DNA of 64,000 nucleotides from Actinopolymorpha singaporensis (GTDB taxonomy: Bacteria > Actinomycetota > Actinomycetes > Propionibacteriales > Actinopolymorphaceae). The number at the start of each line of letters is the position of its first letter. Position 1 is the stretch's first letter. This document shows positions 35,512-44,227 of the stretch, piece by piece. Position numbers and translations under genes: made by a program. Below the pieces are notes generated by a model, which was given only the letters and a program-made list of their open reading frames with translations, did no database searches and was not told where the DNA came from. Location of the stretch: positions 3,707,981 to 3,771,980 of the forward strand of contig NZ_LT629732.1 of the NCBI RefSeq assembly GCF_900104745.1, in the 5' to 3' direction.

Positions 35512-36735
35512 ATGGTCGAGGAAACCCCGTGGCAGCAGTCCCTCCGCTACGTCAACCGGCCCAATCCGTACCCGTTCTACGAAGAACTCCGCAACACCCC
35601 GGTGTCGCGACAGCCGGACGGGTCCTATGTCGTCAGCACCTATCGAGAGATCGTCCAGCTGTTGCACGACCCCCGAGTCACCTCCGATCCCAGGAAACGT
35701 CCCCCGGAGTACCAGTTCGTCAACCCGTTCGATGGAATGATCATCGCCGAGGACCCGCCCGAACACGACGTGGGCCGTCGGCGGATGATGCGCCACTTCG
35801 GCCCACCCGTCTGCCCGCACATGATCGCCGACCTGGAGCCCGAGATCAGCCGCATCACCGGCGAGCTGCTGGACAAGATGATCGGCAAGACCCGGATCGA
35901 CCTCGTCGAGGAGTTCGCGTTCCCGCTGCCCGTGACCATGATCTGCAAGGTCCTGGGCGTTCCGGCAGAGTCGATCCCTCGGTTCCACGGCTGGATCGAG
36001 AATGCCCTGGATGGGGTCGACTTCGGCCCGGAGGCAACCGATCCGGAGCAGCTGCGCCGCGCGGAGAAGGGCGTCGCCGAGGTTGCCGCCTTACGTGAGT
36101 TCATGACGGCCCTGCTGGACCAGTACGCCAAGCAGCCCGGCCCCGGCATGCTCTCGGCGATGGTCCACGAGAAGGACCCCGAAGAGCGCATGGCCCATGG
36201 CGAGCTGGTCAGGAACGCGATGCTCATGCTCTTCGCCGGGCATGAGACTTCGGTCAACCTGATCTCCCACAGCGTCCTCACCATGCTGCGCCACTCCCAG
36301 GTGCATGACCAGCTGCGCCGTCGACCGGAGTTGGTGGTGCCTGCGGTGGAGGAGTTCCTACGCCTGGAGTCCTCGGTCCAGATCTGGCACACCCGGGCAG
36401 CGCTCGGCGATATCGACCTCGCGGACACCACGATCCCGAAGGGCTCACCGATCTTCCTCGCCTACGGGTCGGCGAACCGCGACCCCGAGCGGTTCGTGAA
36501 CCCCGACCACCCGCATCTCGAGCGCCCGGACAACGAGCATGTCGGTTTCAGCCAGGGCATCCACTACTGCTTCGGTGCCCCACTCGCCCGGCTGGAGGTA
36601 CAGGTCGCCCTGAGGGAGTTCGTCCGCCGGGTGGAGAACCCGCGGGTCGTCGAGGACCCGCCGCCGTACCGCCGCAACCAGATCTTCCGCGGTCCGTACC
36701 ACCTACTACTCGACATCGACGGGATCCGCGACTGA
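35512..36735 (+). CDS. Cytochrome P450
   Basis: ATG 35512 follows a strong AAAGGAGGG. The 407-residue protein has all P450 marks: I-helix FAGHETSVN (residues 241-249), ExxR EFLR (281-284) and heme loop GFSQGIHYCFGAPLAR with the axial Cys353. The threonine of the oxygen-binding pocket is kept (HET). Together with the two upstream genes it makes a complete electron chain. The subfamily and substrate are unknown. An alcohol dehydrogenase fragment starts 25 bp downstream and may once have oxidised the P450 product. Confidence 0.95.
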   Translation: MVEETPWQQSLRYVNRPNPYPFYEELRNTPVSRQPDGSYVVSTYREIVQLLHDPRVTSDPRKRPPEYQFVNPFDGMIIAEDPPEHDVGRRRMMRHFGPPVCPHMIADLEPEISRITGELLDKMIGKTRIDLVEEFAFPLPVTMICKVLGVPAESIPRFHGWIENALDGVDFGPEATDPEQLRRAEKGVAEVAALREFMTALLDQYAKQPGPGMLSAMVHEKDPEERMAHGELVRNAMLMLFAGHETSVNLISHSVLTMLRHSQVHDQLRRRPELVVPAVEEFLRLESSVQIWHTRAALGDIDLADTTIPKGSPIFLAYGSANRDPERFVNPDHPHLERPDNEHVGFSQGIHYCFGAPLARLEVQVALREFVRRVENPRVVEDPPPYRRNQIFRGPYHLLLDIDGIRD

Positions 36736-36760
36736 GTCCGCTTCCGCAAGAGGATCTGCG

Positions 36761-37200
36761 ATGCGAGCCTTTCAGCTGGTCGAATGGCAAAAGCCTCCTG
36801 AGCTGCGGGAGGTCCCGGTGCCGAGACCTGGGCCAGGCGACGTCCTGGTGAAGGTCGCGGGTGCTGGCGCCTGCCACTCCGACCTGCACATGATGCATGC
36901 GGCCGGACCCGCCCCCGGAAACCAAACCAGACTGCCCTTCACGCTCGGCCACGAGAATGCCGGGTGGGTGGAAACGCTCGGGCCGGGCGTCGCCGGTTTC
37001 GTGCCCGGCGATCCGGTGATCGTGTACGGGCCCTGGGGATGCGGGCTGTGCCTCAATTGCAGGCACGAGCCCCGTGGTGAGCACTGGCAGACGTCGTTTC
37101 GCACCCCGTCCGGCACCACGCGCTCGGCTGAGGCTCATGTAGTGGACGCGGCACGGCCACGCACCCTGCCTCGAGCGGTCACCTCGACCGGCGAGCGTGT
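36761..37200 (+). pseudogene. Zinc alcohol dehydrogenase remnant
   Basis: The N-terminal catalytic domain is clear: AGACHSDLHM with the zinc-ligand Cys, LPFTLGHENAGWVETLGPGV with GHE, and YGPWGCGLCLNCRHEP, the structural zinc region. It lacks the last Cys pair. After about residue 100 the sequence is short-circuited (AEAHVVDAARPRTLP is all that recalls the next part), and the nucleotide-binding half is gone. It follows the P450 gene on the same strand. Non-functional. Confidence 0.75.
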
Positions 37201-37206
37201 TGCCCT

Positions 37207-37352
37207 GTGCGAGTCGCGGTCGTCGCTGAGTCGTTCCACCCGCAGGTCAACGGGGTTGCGAACTCCGTAGGTCACCTGGTGGACCATCTTGTCGCGCGCG
37301 ACATCAGGCGCTGGTCGTCGCGCCCGGTCCGGGTGCGGAGCCGGTGTTGCTG
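37207..37352 (+). pseudogene. GT4 glycosyltransferase N-terminal remnant
   Basis: The frame gives MRVAVVAESFHPQVNGVANS then VGHLVDHLVAR, which is the start of PimB'/MgtA-type GT4 enzymes (ESF-PQVNGV-NSV). One base later in the next frame it goes on as HQALVVAPGPGAEPV, so there is a frameshift near 37300. Everything after is missing. Confidence 0.7.
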
Positions 37353-37356
37353 GTCA

Positions 37357-37800
37357 TCAGTCGTGCCGACTCGACCCGGTCTGACCGGCGAGTTCGGTCG
37401 TGCACTGAGCCCAGGTCACAGGTTGCCCCCAGAAACCGGCCAGCGTGTCGAGGAAGTCATGCTTGCGTCGCTGGTCGCCGTCATAGGTGTCGACGCCTTC
37501 GAGCAGCACTGAGGCCGAGTAGCCGCGCAGTCTGATCTCGGTCAGGGCCGCCAGCACGCACACCTCCAGTACAAGCCCCATGATCACGACCGGTCCGCTG
37601 CGGTCCGGCGGACCGATCGTTGTGTCCAGCCAGGTCGCGAAGCCGGCTGGGTCGGGCCGTGCGGGTCCCGGGATGGCCTCGGCGCGTCCGCCGCCGTCTC
37701 GCACCCAGGTCGGCGCGATGGATGCCTTCACCCACGTGCCTGCACTGGACGCGATCCGGTCCCGGCGGGCCTGATAGGACGGTATTTCAAGATCCGACTG
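37357..37800 (-). pseudogene. Isochorismatase-family cysteine hydrolase, C-terminal part
   Basis: The frame contains IPSYQARRDRIASSAGTWVK, WVRDGGGR and the catalytic-Cys region VVIMGLVLEVCVLAALTEIR with RGYSASVLLEGVDTYDGD. The N-terminal third, with the catalytic Asp strand, is absent, because the frame runs into the start of the GNAT gene on the other strand without a clear start. The first ATG/GTG-type start (37731) leaves 124 residues. Probably inactive. Confidence 0.6.
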
Positions 37801-37824
37801 TTTCGACCGATCCGAAAGGCGTTC

Positions 37825-38364
37825 ATGAGCGACACCGTTTTCTTGCGCACGGCGGGGCCTGGGGATGCCTCGGCCCTCGTAGCCGTTATTGGTGCCGCCT
37901 TCGAGCAGTACCGTGGCCAGCTGGTCCCCGAGTCGGGCGCCTTCCGTGAGACGACCGGCACGATCGGCCGCGAGCTCGCGGCCGGGACCGGCGCCATCAT
38001 CGCCGAGCAGGGCGAAGATGCACTTGGTTGCGTAATGCTCAAGCCGGTCGACGGCGATCTCTACTTCGGGCGCCTGGCAGTGACCCCATCGGCACGTGGT
38101 CGCGGTATCGCCCGGCGCTTGGTCAAGGCCGTTGAGGACGAAGCGATCCGGCGAGGGCTGGCGGGTGTCAGGTTGGGCGTCCGCATCGCGCTGACCGAAA
38201 ACCAGCGACTGTTCACGTCGTTGGGCTTTGTCGAAACGTCACGCGAAGCTCACCCCGGCTTCGATCACCCAACCTCAATCAACATGCGGAAGGCCTTGTC
38301 GGCTGACCGTATCGACCACCATGCACCTCACCCCACTCAACCGGTGCGCCCGGAGCCGCTCTGA
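37825..38364 (+). CDS. GNAT-family N-acetyltransferase
   Basis: The 179-residue protein has the GNAT core: AGTGAIIAEQGEDALGCVML, then LYFGRLAVTPSARGRGIARR with the acetyl-CoA loop (ARGRGIAR), and GVRLGVRIALTENQRLFTSL with the N-terminal-half pairing and LGF. The substrate is unknown. It lies among remnants but reads through without damage. The C-terminal 20 residues are His/Pro-rich and unconserved. From 38365 to 38679 I recognise nothing. Confidence 0.85.
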   Translation: MSDTVFLRTAGPGDASALVAVIGAAFEQYRGQLVPESGAFRETTGTIGRELAAGTGAIIAEQGEDALGCVMLKPVDGDLYFGRLAVTPSARGRGIARRLVKAVEDEAIRRGLAGVRLGVRIALTENQRLFTSLGFVETSREAHPGFDHPTSINMRKALSADRIDHHAPHPTQPVRPEPL

Positions 38365-38679
38365 GGCCGTCGCGGTCCTCCTCGACCCCCTACCCGCTGC
38401 CGGTAGCAGGCGGACCCCTCTGACTCTGACATCGGCGCTCCGCGAACGAGCCGACGGCGCCTCTGTGACGCCGAGGCGGCGTGAAGTCGTGGTGACGACG
38501 TTTGCCAGAGGCATCGCTCGAAGGTCACACGGCAAGCTGGAATCAAGGTCAGGTGATGGCAGGCGGCACCCATCGTCGCGGACGAACTCGCCGCCGTACG
38601 CAACGAGCCCACCCCGCACAAGGCGGGATGATCGCTGACCGAGCTGACCAGGGTTGTGATCGACCTCGGCCAATACTCG

Positions 38680-38991
38680 TCAGCGGTCCAGCTCAGGGTC
38701 GTAGGAGCAGAAGGTCCGCGGCGAGGACAGCTGCACGTACCGGCCGGCCTGGGTGGTGGTAAGCAGGTTCCACGTCTCGCGGCCGGTCTGGTCCAGCCGC
38801 GTCAGTGGGTCGGGATCCTCGGGCGAACCCGTGAACGAGAACGTCGCACGCGGCGATCGCCTCGCACATCTCTTCGCCCACGACATCGCGCCGTGGTGCG
38901 TGCGGACCTCGTGCCGGACGCCCAGTGCCGGCCGCAGCAGGAGGTGCAGGATCTCTGGTACCTCGATCAGCAGCAAGTGCGTCCGGGTCAC
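38680..38991 (-). pseudogene. NAD-dependent epimerase/dehydratase remnant
   Basis: Parts of an epimerase-like chain occur in two frames. The start frame from GTG 38991 (VPEILHLLLRPALGVRHEVR) shifts, with CEAIAACDVLVHGFARG in the next frame near 38830-38905, and returns as DQTGRETWNLLTTTQAGRYV then QLSS. The stop codon follows soon. The start overlaps the upstream gene's stop by 4 bp, suggesting it was once the next gene of that operon. Two compensating shifts are inferred, so confidence is modest. Confidence 0.4.
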
Positions 38992-40190
38992 CGCGCTGCG
39001 CCCGTGCCGCCGGCGGCGGTGACCCCGAGCGGCAGCCTGATTCCGGTGTCGGGAACGGCGTCCGCCGGTTGGTACCGGATGGCCAGCGCGGGCGTCCTGC
39101 GGCGTACCCCGCCGTCGTGCCGGGAGTGCATGGCGGCGTCGAGAATGCCGGTGGTGAGCAGGGTGCGCTCGATGGGATACGGCGGCACGCCGGACAACAG
39201 CATGGACTCGATCTGGCGGTCGAGGAAGATGAAGTGTCCGTGCGGGTCACCCTGCAGCCACATCTGGCAGGACATCTCCTGGTCCGGCCCACGACAGGCG
39301 GCGCCGAAGTTGCGGATCACCTCGTCGAAGTGGACCGCGGCCGCACGGAGCCCGTCGGCGTACTCCACGAGAAAGACGTCACTGACGCTGCGCCGCGCCT
39401 GCTCCTCCTGCTCGGGAGTCAGGTCGAACCTCGCCAGCGCGCGGGTCAGCAGGTCGGGGTCGACGGTGCCGTTCCTGCAGGCCTCCACCGCCGCCGGCCC
39501 GGACAGCGTTTGTACGGCCGACACGCCGGACTCGCCGCCGGCCCGGCGCTCCACATGGCACTGCAGGCCCTCGAGGGTATGGAAGCCGTACCCCTCTGTC
39601 CCTCCGTACCCCAGCGCTACCGCCCCTGTCATCGGTGCGCCGAGGGGCCACTGCGTACCACTCGGGATGCGCCACGCGAGCGGTATCGTCGACCCGGCCA
39701 GCAGCGGGATTCCCAATCGACGACCGGTGTCGACCATCGCCTGCGCATCCGGGAACGACCAGGCCAGGTGCTTGTCGGTGAAGACGGGCACGGTACGCCC
39801 GGCTCCCACCATCGTGGACACCGCCGAGTCGAACAGCCGCCGACGCGGGTAGAGCGTCTGGCCGAACTCGTTGCGCTCGTAGTCGCCGTGCTCGCCGATG
39901 ATGACGACCCCGTCGACGTTGACACCGGGCCTCCCGCAGCCGATCGCCTCGGCGACGGTGGGGTAGCGGGTGACCTTGTTCCGATCGGCGATCTGCACGC
40001 CGATGTCCGGGCGGAACTCCTTCCTCACGTGGCCGCCGAGCTGCTCGAGGTACATCGAGACGACCTCGACGCGGGGGATGACGTGCTCGCCTCCCCACTG
40101 GTAGCCCTCCATCAGCCGCGTCCCGAGCACGTCGGCGTGCGAGGCTGCGAAATAGGTCGTCGCGATCAGCGCGACAGTCGGCCGTGCCAT
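38988..40190 (-). CDS. Conserved protein of unknown function, 400 residues
   Basis: ATG 40190 starts MARPTVALIATTYFAASHAD. Conserved-looking blocks are VDGVVIIGEHGDYERNEFGQ, TLYPRRRLF, VFTDKHLAWSF, LLAGSTIPLAWRIPSG and GYGFHTLEGLQCHVERRAGG. I recall a family found in bacteria with many sugar and glycoside genes, with GEHG-type and DKHL-type motifs, but with no assigned reaction. No signal peptide or transmembrane helix is visible. Its mixed alpha/beta form suggests an enzyme or oxidoreductase-like fold (inference). It overlaps the remnant epimerase by 4 bp and follows a remnant ending in a Trp-rich DUF3604-like tail. Confidence 0.7.
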   Translation of the reverse strand: MARPTVALIATTYFAASHADVLGTRLMEGYQWGGEHVIPRVEVVSMYLEQLGGHVRKEFRPDIGVQIADRNKVTRYPTVAEAIGCGRPGVNVDGVVIIGEHGDYERNEFGQTLYPRRRLFDSAVSTMVGAGRTVPVFTDKHLAWSFPDAQAMVDTGRRLGIPLLAGSTIPLAWRIPSGTQWPLGAPMTGAVALGYGGTEGYGFHTLEGLQCHVERRAGGESGVSAVQTLSGPAAVEACRNGTVDPDLLTRALARFDLTPEQEEQARRSVSDVFLVEYADGLRAAAVHFDEVIRNFGAACRGPDQEMSCQMWLQGDPHGHFIFLDRQIESMLLSGVPPYPIERTLLTTGILDAAMHSRHDGGVRRRTPALAIRYQPADAVPDTGIRLPLGVTAAGGTGAAR

Positions 40191-40191
40191 C

Positions 40192-40530
40192 TCAACCCTC
40201 CGCCCAAATCGGCGAGCTCCAGGCCCAGTGGCTGTTGGCTTGGCGTACCCGAAACGTGTACCAGTCGCTGGTCATGGACTCGTCCTCGATCTCGACCGTG
40301 GCGCCGCGGCCTGTGTCGGCGACCGCGCGGGAGAGCCTATACGCGGGGAAGACGAGCCCAGCCACGCAACCGCAGCGTCCGCCCGGAACTCGCCGACCGC
40401 GATAGGCGACCTCTTCCCCTTGATCGTCGCCACGACCCGGCATGCCCCCTCCGTTCCCCGGCGAACCCGACCACGATCGGGTTTCCGGTGACCGCGTACA
40501 CCTGCCGGGACCGGATCGCGTCCAGTGCAG
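40192..40530 (-). pseudogene. DUF3604/PHP-like protein C-terminal remnant
   Basis: The last frame reads SMTSDWYTFRVRQANSHWAW then SSPIWAEG and stops 2 bp before the next gene. This is the typical end of DUF3604-type proteins (YYVRVRQ-DG-AWSSPIW). Further upstream, in a different frame, ALDAIRSRQVYAVTGNPIVV matches the preceding repeat-like domain. Several frames are needed, so it is decayed. Confidence 0.45.
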
Positions 40531-41226
40531 GCGGTGGAGGGTGCAGCGCGCCCCGTAGCGCCGCTGCAGTGCCGGATCGAGCACACGGGCGAGCTCGTCG
40601 TCGAGGTGATCGATGGCTTCTTGATGTACCTGCGGGTTGGTGGCCTGCATCCAGCGCCGAGGGGGTGAGGTCGGCGCGGAGTCCGACGAGCGAAGTGCCG
40701 GTCGCCGCGGGCGACTCCGCCGTTCCAGTCGACGATTCCGCTGATCTGCCCTGCCTGGTCGAAGAGCACGTTGAGCGGGGGGCAGTCGGGATGCACAAGA
40801 TCGTCACCGGTGAGTTCGTCCGGTCCGTCGCGGCCGGCTTCGCGGATCCGGTCGAGCATCCGCCGGGTCCTGGTGTCGTAGTCGACGAGGAGGTCATGCC
40901 GCGGGTACTCGAGGGAGCCGCGCTGCAGCCACAGTTGCTGTGCGGGTACATCGGGACGGGCGGCGAGCGCGTGGGCGAAGTGTTCGTTCATGGCCAGCAT
41001 GCCTCGACGACGGCGGCGTTGGCGACCTTCGGTGGGGTTGCCGGGAAGGCCTTCCTGCAGGACCAGCATCTTCCAGTAGCCGTCGTCGAGAGGGATCGGT
41101 TCCTGTCGTGGAACCCGGTAGGCCCCTCCTGCGCAGGGATTCCAGCACTTCGGCGGTCTGCTGCATCCGCTCCAGTGGCGCATTGGTCCTGGTGATCACG
41201 CCTTCGTGGCTGTCGGGCCAGCGCAC
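40531..41226 (-). pseudogene. Aminoglycoside-phosphotransferase-like remnant
   Basis: Three frames give parts of an APH-fold kinase. The N-part RWPDSHEGVITRTNAPLERM lies at about 41226. The middle reads YWKMLVLQEGLPGN and VHPDCPPLNVLFDQAGQISG then IVDWNGG (catalytic HPD and metal DW). The C-part is VHQEAIDHLDDELARVLDPA then LQRRYGA. At least two frameshifts separate them, so no functional protein is made. APH-like genes are frequent in this window (24.8 kb, here, and 53.9 kb). Confidence 0.6.
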
Positions 41227-41229
41227 GTA

Positions 41230-41477
41230 GCAGGCTCGACCGCGAGGTCCCTGCCGACCTTGAGGTTCACGTGGTGCTGGACAACGCCTCCACCCACAAG
41301 ACCCCGGCGATCAAACGCTGGTTCGCCGCACACCCCAGGTTCGCCCTGCACTTCACCCCGACCAGCAGCTCCTGGCTCAACCTGGTCGAACGCTGGTTCG
41401 GCGAACTGAGACCCGCCGACCAGATCCTCGACTCCATCGCACGCTACTGCACACGCATTAACGACTCACGACACTAG
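41230..41477 (+). pseudogene. IS630-family transposase remnant with internal deletion
   Basis: The frame reads VHVVLDNASTHKTPAIKRWF, FTPTSSSWLNLVERWFGEL (DN at the second catalytic Asp and the Glu after NLVERWF), then directly PADQILDSIARYCTRINDSR. In IS630 proteins a further stretch of about 40 residues stands between ERWF-x-EL and the final ADEIL. The 5' half is also absent. Confidence 0.75.
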
Positions 41478-41885
41478 GGGGCCGGTCGCACTGGCAGACT
41501 GCGATTCGCACCCCGTCCCGCACCCCAAGTGTCTCGGCGCCACCTCGACGCGATGACTCGAGACCCGCCGCTAAAGGACGATGAGCCGGCCGGCGTGCAG
41601 CCTGCACCTTTCGGGGTGCGCTTCCCACCACGCGAGGGGACTGTCTCTATCCGCCGATCTGCCTGTGGCAGCTGTCCTGAGCTTGCAGCCCTCCTGGTAG
41701 CGCCGCACCAGTTCCACCGCGGAACGCATCCCGGGTAACACCGCTGGACAGCGGCTGATCCCAACGTTGCCGTCTTCTCGTCGTCGACAGTCGTCCTGAC
41801 AGGACGCTTCCAGAGCTCCTCCTACGCTGATTTCTTGGCATTTGATTTCGGAGCTGGCCACTGATGGCCGACCCCGGCCGCATCA
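41478..41885. other. Non-coding stretch before the sugar operon
   Basis: No gene recognised. The only notable signals are those at its right end (TTGACA at 41886). Confidence 0.4.
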
Positions 41886-41931
41886 TTGACAGCTCAGTCC
41901 GACGAACCTAGCTTCTCGGGAAATCGATTAC
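41886..41931 (+). promoter_or_regulatory. Promoter and LacI-type operator of the sugar operon
   Basis: TTGACA (41886-41891) and TAGCTT (41909-41914) are 17 bp apart, a consensus-like sigma-70 promoter. A near-perfect dyad with a central CG, GAAATC-GATTAC, lies at 41920-41931, right at the expected transcription start. LacI-family regulators bind such dyads. A LacI gene ends this operon (48365-49429). Confidence 0.55.
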
Positions 41932-41951
41932 TCGGTGCGAGGAGACTGGTA

Positions 41952-43286
41952 ATGAATCGACTTCCTCCCCCTCCCGGCCGACCGAGCTATTCTCGGCGCA
42001 AATTCCTCGGCCGTGTTGGTGGTGCCGCCCTCGTGCCGGCGTTCGGTTCGGTCCTGGCCGGCTGCGGTGGGGAGGGCGATACCGGGCCGGGAGGTGCCAC
42101 CTCCGGCACGGTTACCTTCGTCTATTACGGCGATGCGGAGTCGCAGAAGGCCTACGACAAGCTCTTCACAAAGTTCCGCGCGAAGTATCCGGACATCACC
42201 CTGAAGGCTCAGGGCATCGCCGCAGACTCGTGGGCCGGCTTCGCCAACACGGTGGCCACGCGGCTAGCCGGTGGCCAGTCGCTCGACGTGGTACAGATCG
42301 CGACCGAGGGTCAGCGGATCTTCGCCTCGAAACAGCTACTTGAGCCGCTGGATCCTTATATCAATAAGGACAAGGCGGCAGTAGACGCCTACTACGCCGA
42401 CACGCCGCCCAACCTGCGGAAGTGGCTGAAGGAGTACGCCTCACCCGACGGCAAGACCTATTTCATGCCGGGCGGGTACAACACAATGGCGATGTATCTG
42501 AACACCGAACTCTTCGGCAAGGCCGGGCTGGACATCCCTCAGGCATGGACCTGGGAGGAGTTCCGGGCGGCCGGCAAGACTATCAAGGAGAAGACCGGCG
42601 CATTCCTCACCGTGGCCGGGTCGGGCTACTTCACCGACGTGATGACCTGGCTGACCAACAATGACACCTCGACGCTCAGCGCGGATTGGAAGACCGCGCA
42701 GTACGACTCGCCCGCCGCGGTCGAGGCGCTGACGTTCGCCCGGTCGCTGGTCGTCGACGGCCTGGCTCCCAAACCTGGCGGCAACCTCGAGGCACCAACG
42801 CTAATGGCTCAGGGCAAGCTGGCCACGTTCGGCGGCGGACGGTGGCCGACCAATGACCTTCGCCGGGTCAAGTTCGTAGACAAAGTGAGGCTGGTCCGCT
42901 GGCCGAAGAACGCCGGCGTTGGTTCCCCGGTCGGTTGGGACGCTTGGCCGATCTTGAAGCAGTCGAAGAACAAGGACGCGGCCTGGACCCTGATCAAGTA
43001 CCTGATCTCGGAGCAGTTCGGCGACGCAATCACCATCGGCGGCGGTGGCGCCGTTCCGGCCCGGATCTCCGACGCGACCGGTGCGGAGTTCCTCAAGGAC
43101 GCGCCGCAGAACACCGAGTTGCTGGTCGAGCTGCTTAAGGACGCGACGCCGATCCCGGGGCCGGATCGCGGCGCGGAGTGTCAGAAGGTGATCGAGGAGG
43201 CCTGGCTGCAGGGGATCAGCGGCACCAAGGAACCGCGGGCTGCACTGACCGAGGCCAACAAGAAGCTGCAGGACCTGTTGAAATGA
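41952..43286 (+). CDS. Sugar ABC transporter substrate-binding lipoprotein
   Basis: ATG 41952 follows GAGGAGACTGGTA. The 444-residue protein has a Tat-type signal with RRKFLGRVGG and lipobox LAGC (Cys38). It is a family-1 sugar-binding protein: GTVTFVYYGDAESQKAYDKL, then VDVVQIATEGQ-like text (LDVVQIATEGQRIFASKQLL) and AWTWEEFRAAGKTIKEKTG. It captures an oligosaccharide outside the cell. It is the first gene of the operon. The stop overlaps the first permease start (ATGA). Confidence 0.9.
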   Translation: MNRLPPPPGRPSYSRRKFLGRVGGAALVPAFGSVLAGCGGEGDTGPGGATSGTVTFVYYGDAESQKAYDKLFTKFRAKYPDITLKAQGIAADSWAGFANTVATRLAGGQSLDVVQIATEGQRIFASKQLLEPLDPYINKDKAAVDAYYADTPPNLRKWLKEYASPDGKTYFMPGGYNTMAMYLNTELFGKAGLDIPQAWTWEEFRAAGKTIKEKTGAFLTVAGSGYFTDVMTWLTNNDTSTLSADWKTAQYDSPAAVEALTFARSLVVDGLAPKPGGNLEAPTLMAQGKLATFGGGRWPTNDLRRVKFVDKVRLVRWPKNAGVGSPVGWDAWPILKQSKNKDAAWTLIKYLISEQFGDAITIGGGGAVPARISDATGAEFLKDAPQNTELLVELLKDATPIPGPDRGAECQKVIEEAWLQGISGTKEPRAALTEANKKLQDLLK

Positions 43287-44227
43287 CCGTGGCAACCGAC
43301 GTCGCGGTGCGCGATCGCCACGATACCGGGCGAGCAGGCCGCCCGGCCGGGAGCGGCCGGGCGAACCCATTGGCGGGCTGGCTCTTCCTGTCCCCGTCCC
43401 TGCTGCTGTTCGCCGTGTTCATCCTCGGCCCCTTCATGGTCGGGCTCGGCATGTCGCTGTTCTCCTACGACCTCCTGACCCCGCCGAAGTTCGTTGGCCT
43501 GGACAATTTCCGCCGGGTTGTAGAGGACGGCCTTCTGCTGCACTCGCTGCGCAACACCTTCGTCTTCGCGTTCGCCTCCATGGTCACCCACCTCGCCGGC
43601 GGTCTGCTCCTCGCGATCGCGGTCAACCGCGGCATCAACAAGGTGCTTTCCTACTTCGTCCGGACGGCGGTGTTCTTCCCCTTCCTGATTTCCTGGGCGG
43701 CAGTCGCGCTGCTGTGGAAGTACGTGCTCGACCCGACGTTCGGCATCTTCAGCTACTACCTCAAGGAGCTGAGTATCGATCCGCCGGGCTGGTTCACCGA
43801 TCCGGCCTGGGCGCTGCCGTCGATCATCGGTATCGACTTCTGGCACACCATCGGCTACACGTTCCTGATCATGCTGGCCGGGCTGCAGACGGTGCCGTCG
43901 GAGATGGTCGAGGCGGCCCGCTGCGATGGGGCGAACCGATTCCAGACGTTCTTCCACATCACCTTGCCGATGATGTCGCCGACCATGTTCTTCGCCTCGG
44001 TGATCACCTTCATTGGCGCGTTCCAGATCTTCGACCCGATCCAGATCATCACCCGCGGCGGGCCCAATGATTCCACTATCTCCGTGGTCATGTACCTGTA
44101 CCAGACGACCTTCCAGGCATTCCAGGTCGGCTATGGGTCGACCATCGCACTGGCCGTGTTCGTGGTGATCATGGGGGTCACGCTGCTCCAGTTCTGGGGC
44201 TCGCGGAAGTGGGTGCACAACGCATGA
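43283..44227 (+). CDS. Sugar ABC transporter permease (first, MsmF type)
   Basis: The 314-residue permease has six helices and the EAA loop EMVEAARCDGANRFQTFFHI then TLPMMSP. WLFLSPSLLLFAVFILGPFM forms helix 1. The C-terminal helices contain VVMYLYQTTFQAFQVGYGST. It is co-translated with the binding protein and with the second permease (both overlaps are 4 bp). No ATPase gene is present, so a shared MsmK-type ATPase from elsewhere in the genome is needed. Confidence 0.92.
   Translation: MTVATDVAVRDRHDTGRAGRPAGSGRANPLAGWLFLSPSLLLFAVFILGPFMVGLGMSLFSYDLLTPPKFVGLDNFRRVVEDGLLLHSLRNTFVFAFASMVTHLAGGLLLAIAVNRGINKVLSYFVRTAVFFPFLISWAAVALLWKYVLDPTFGIFSYYLKELSIDPPGWFTDPAWALPSIIGIDFWHTIGYTFLIMLAGLQTVPSEMVEAARCDGANRFQTFFHITLPMMSPTMFFASVITFIGAFQIFDPIQIITRGGPNDSTISVVMYLYQTTFQAFQVGYGSTIALAVFVVIMGVTLLQFWGSRKWVHNA

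Noticed and set aside
38925-41195. 756-codon plus-strand frame across several genes
   Set aside because: It covers the antisense of the 400-residue gene and two remnants. It has no motif or ribosome site.
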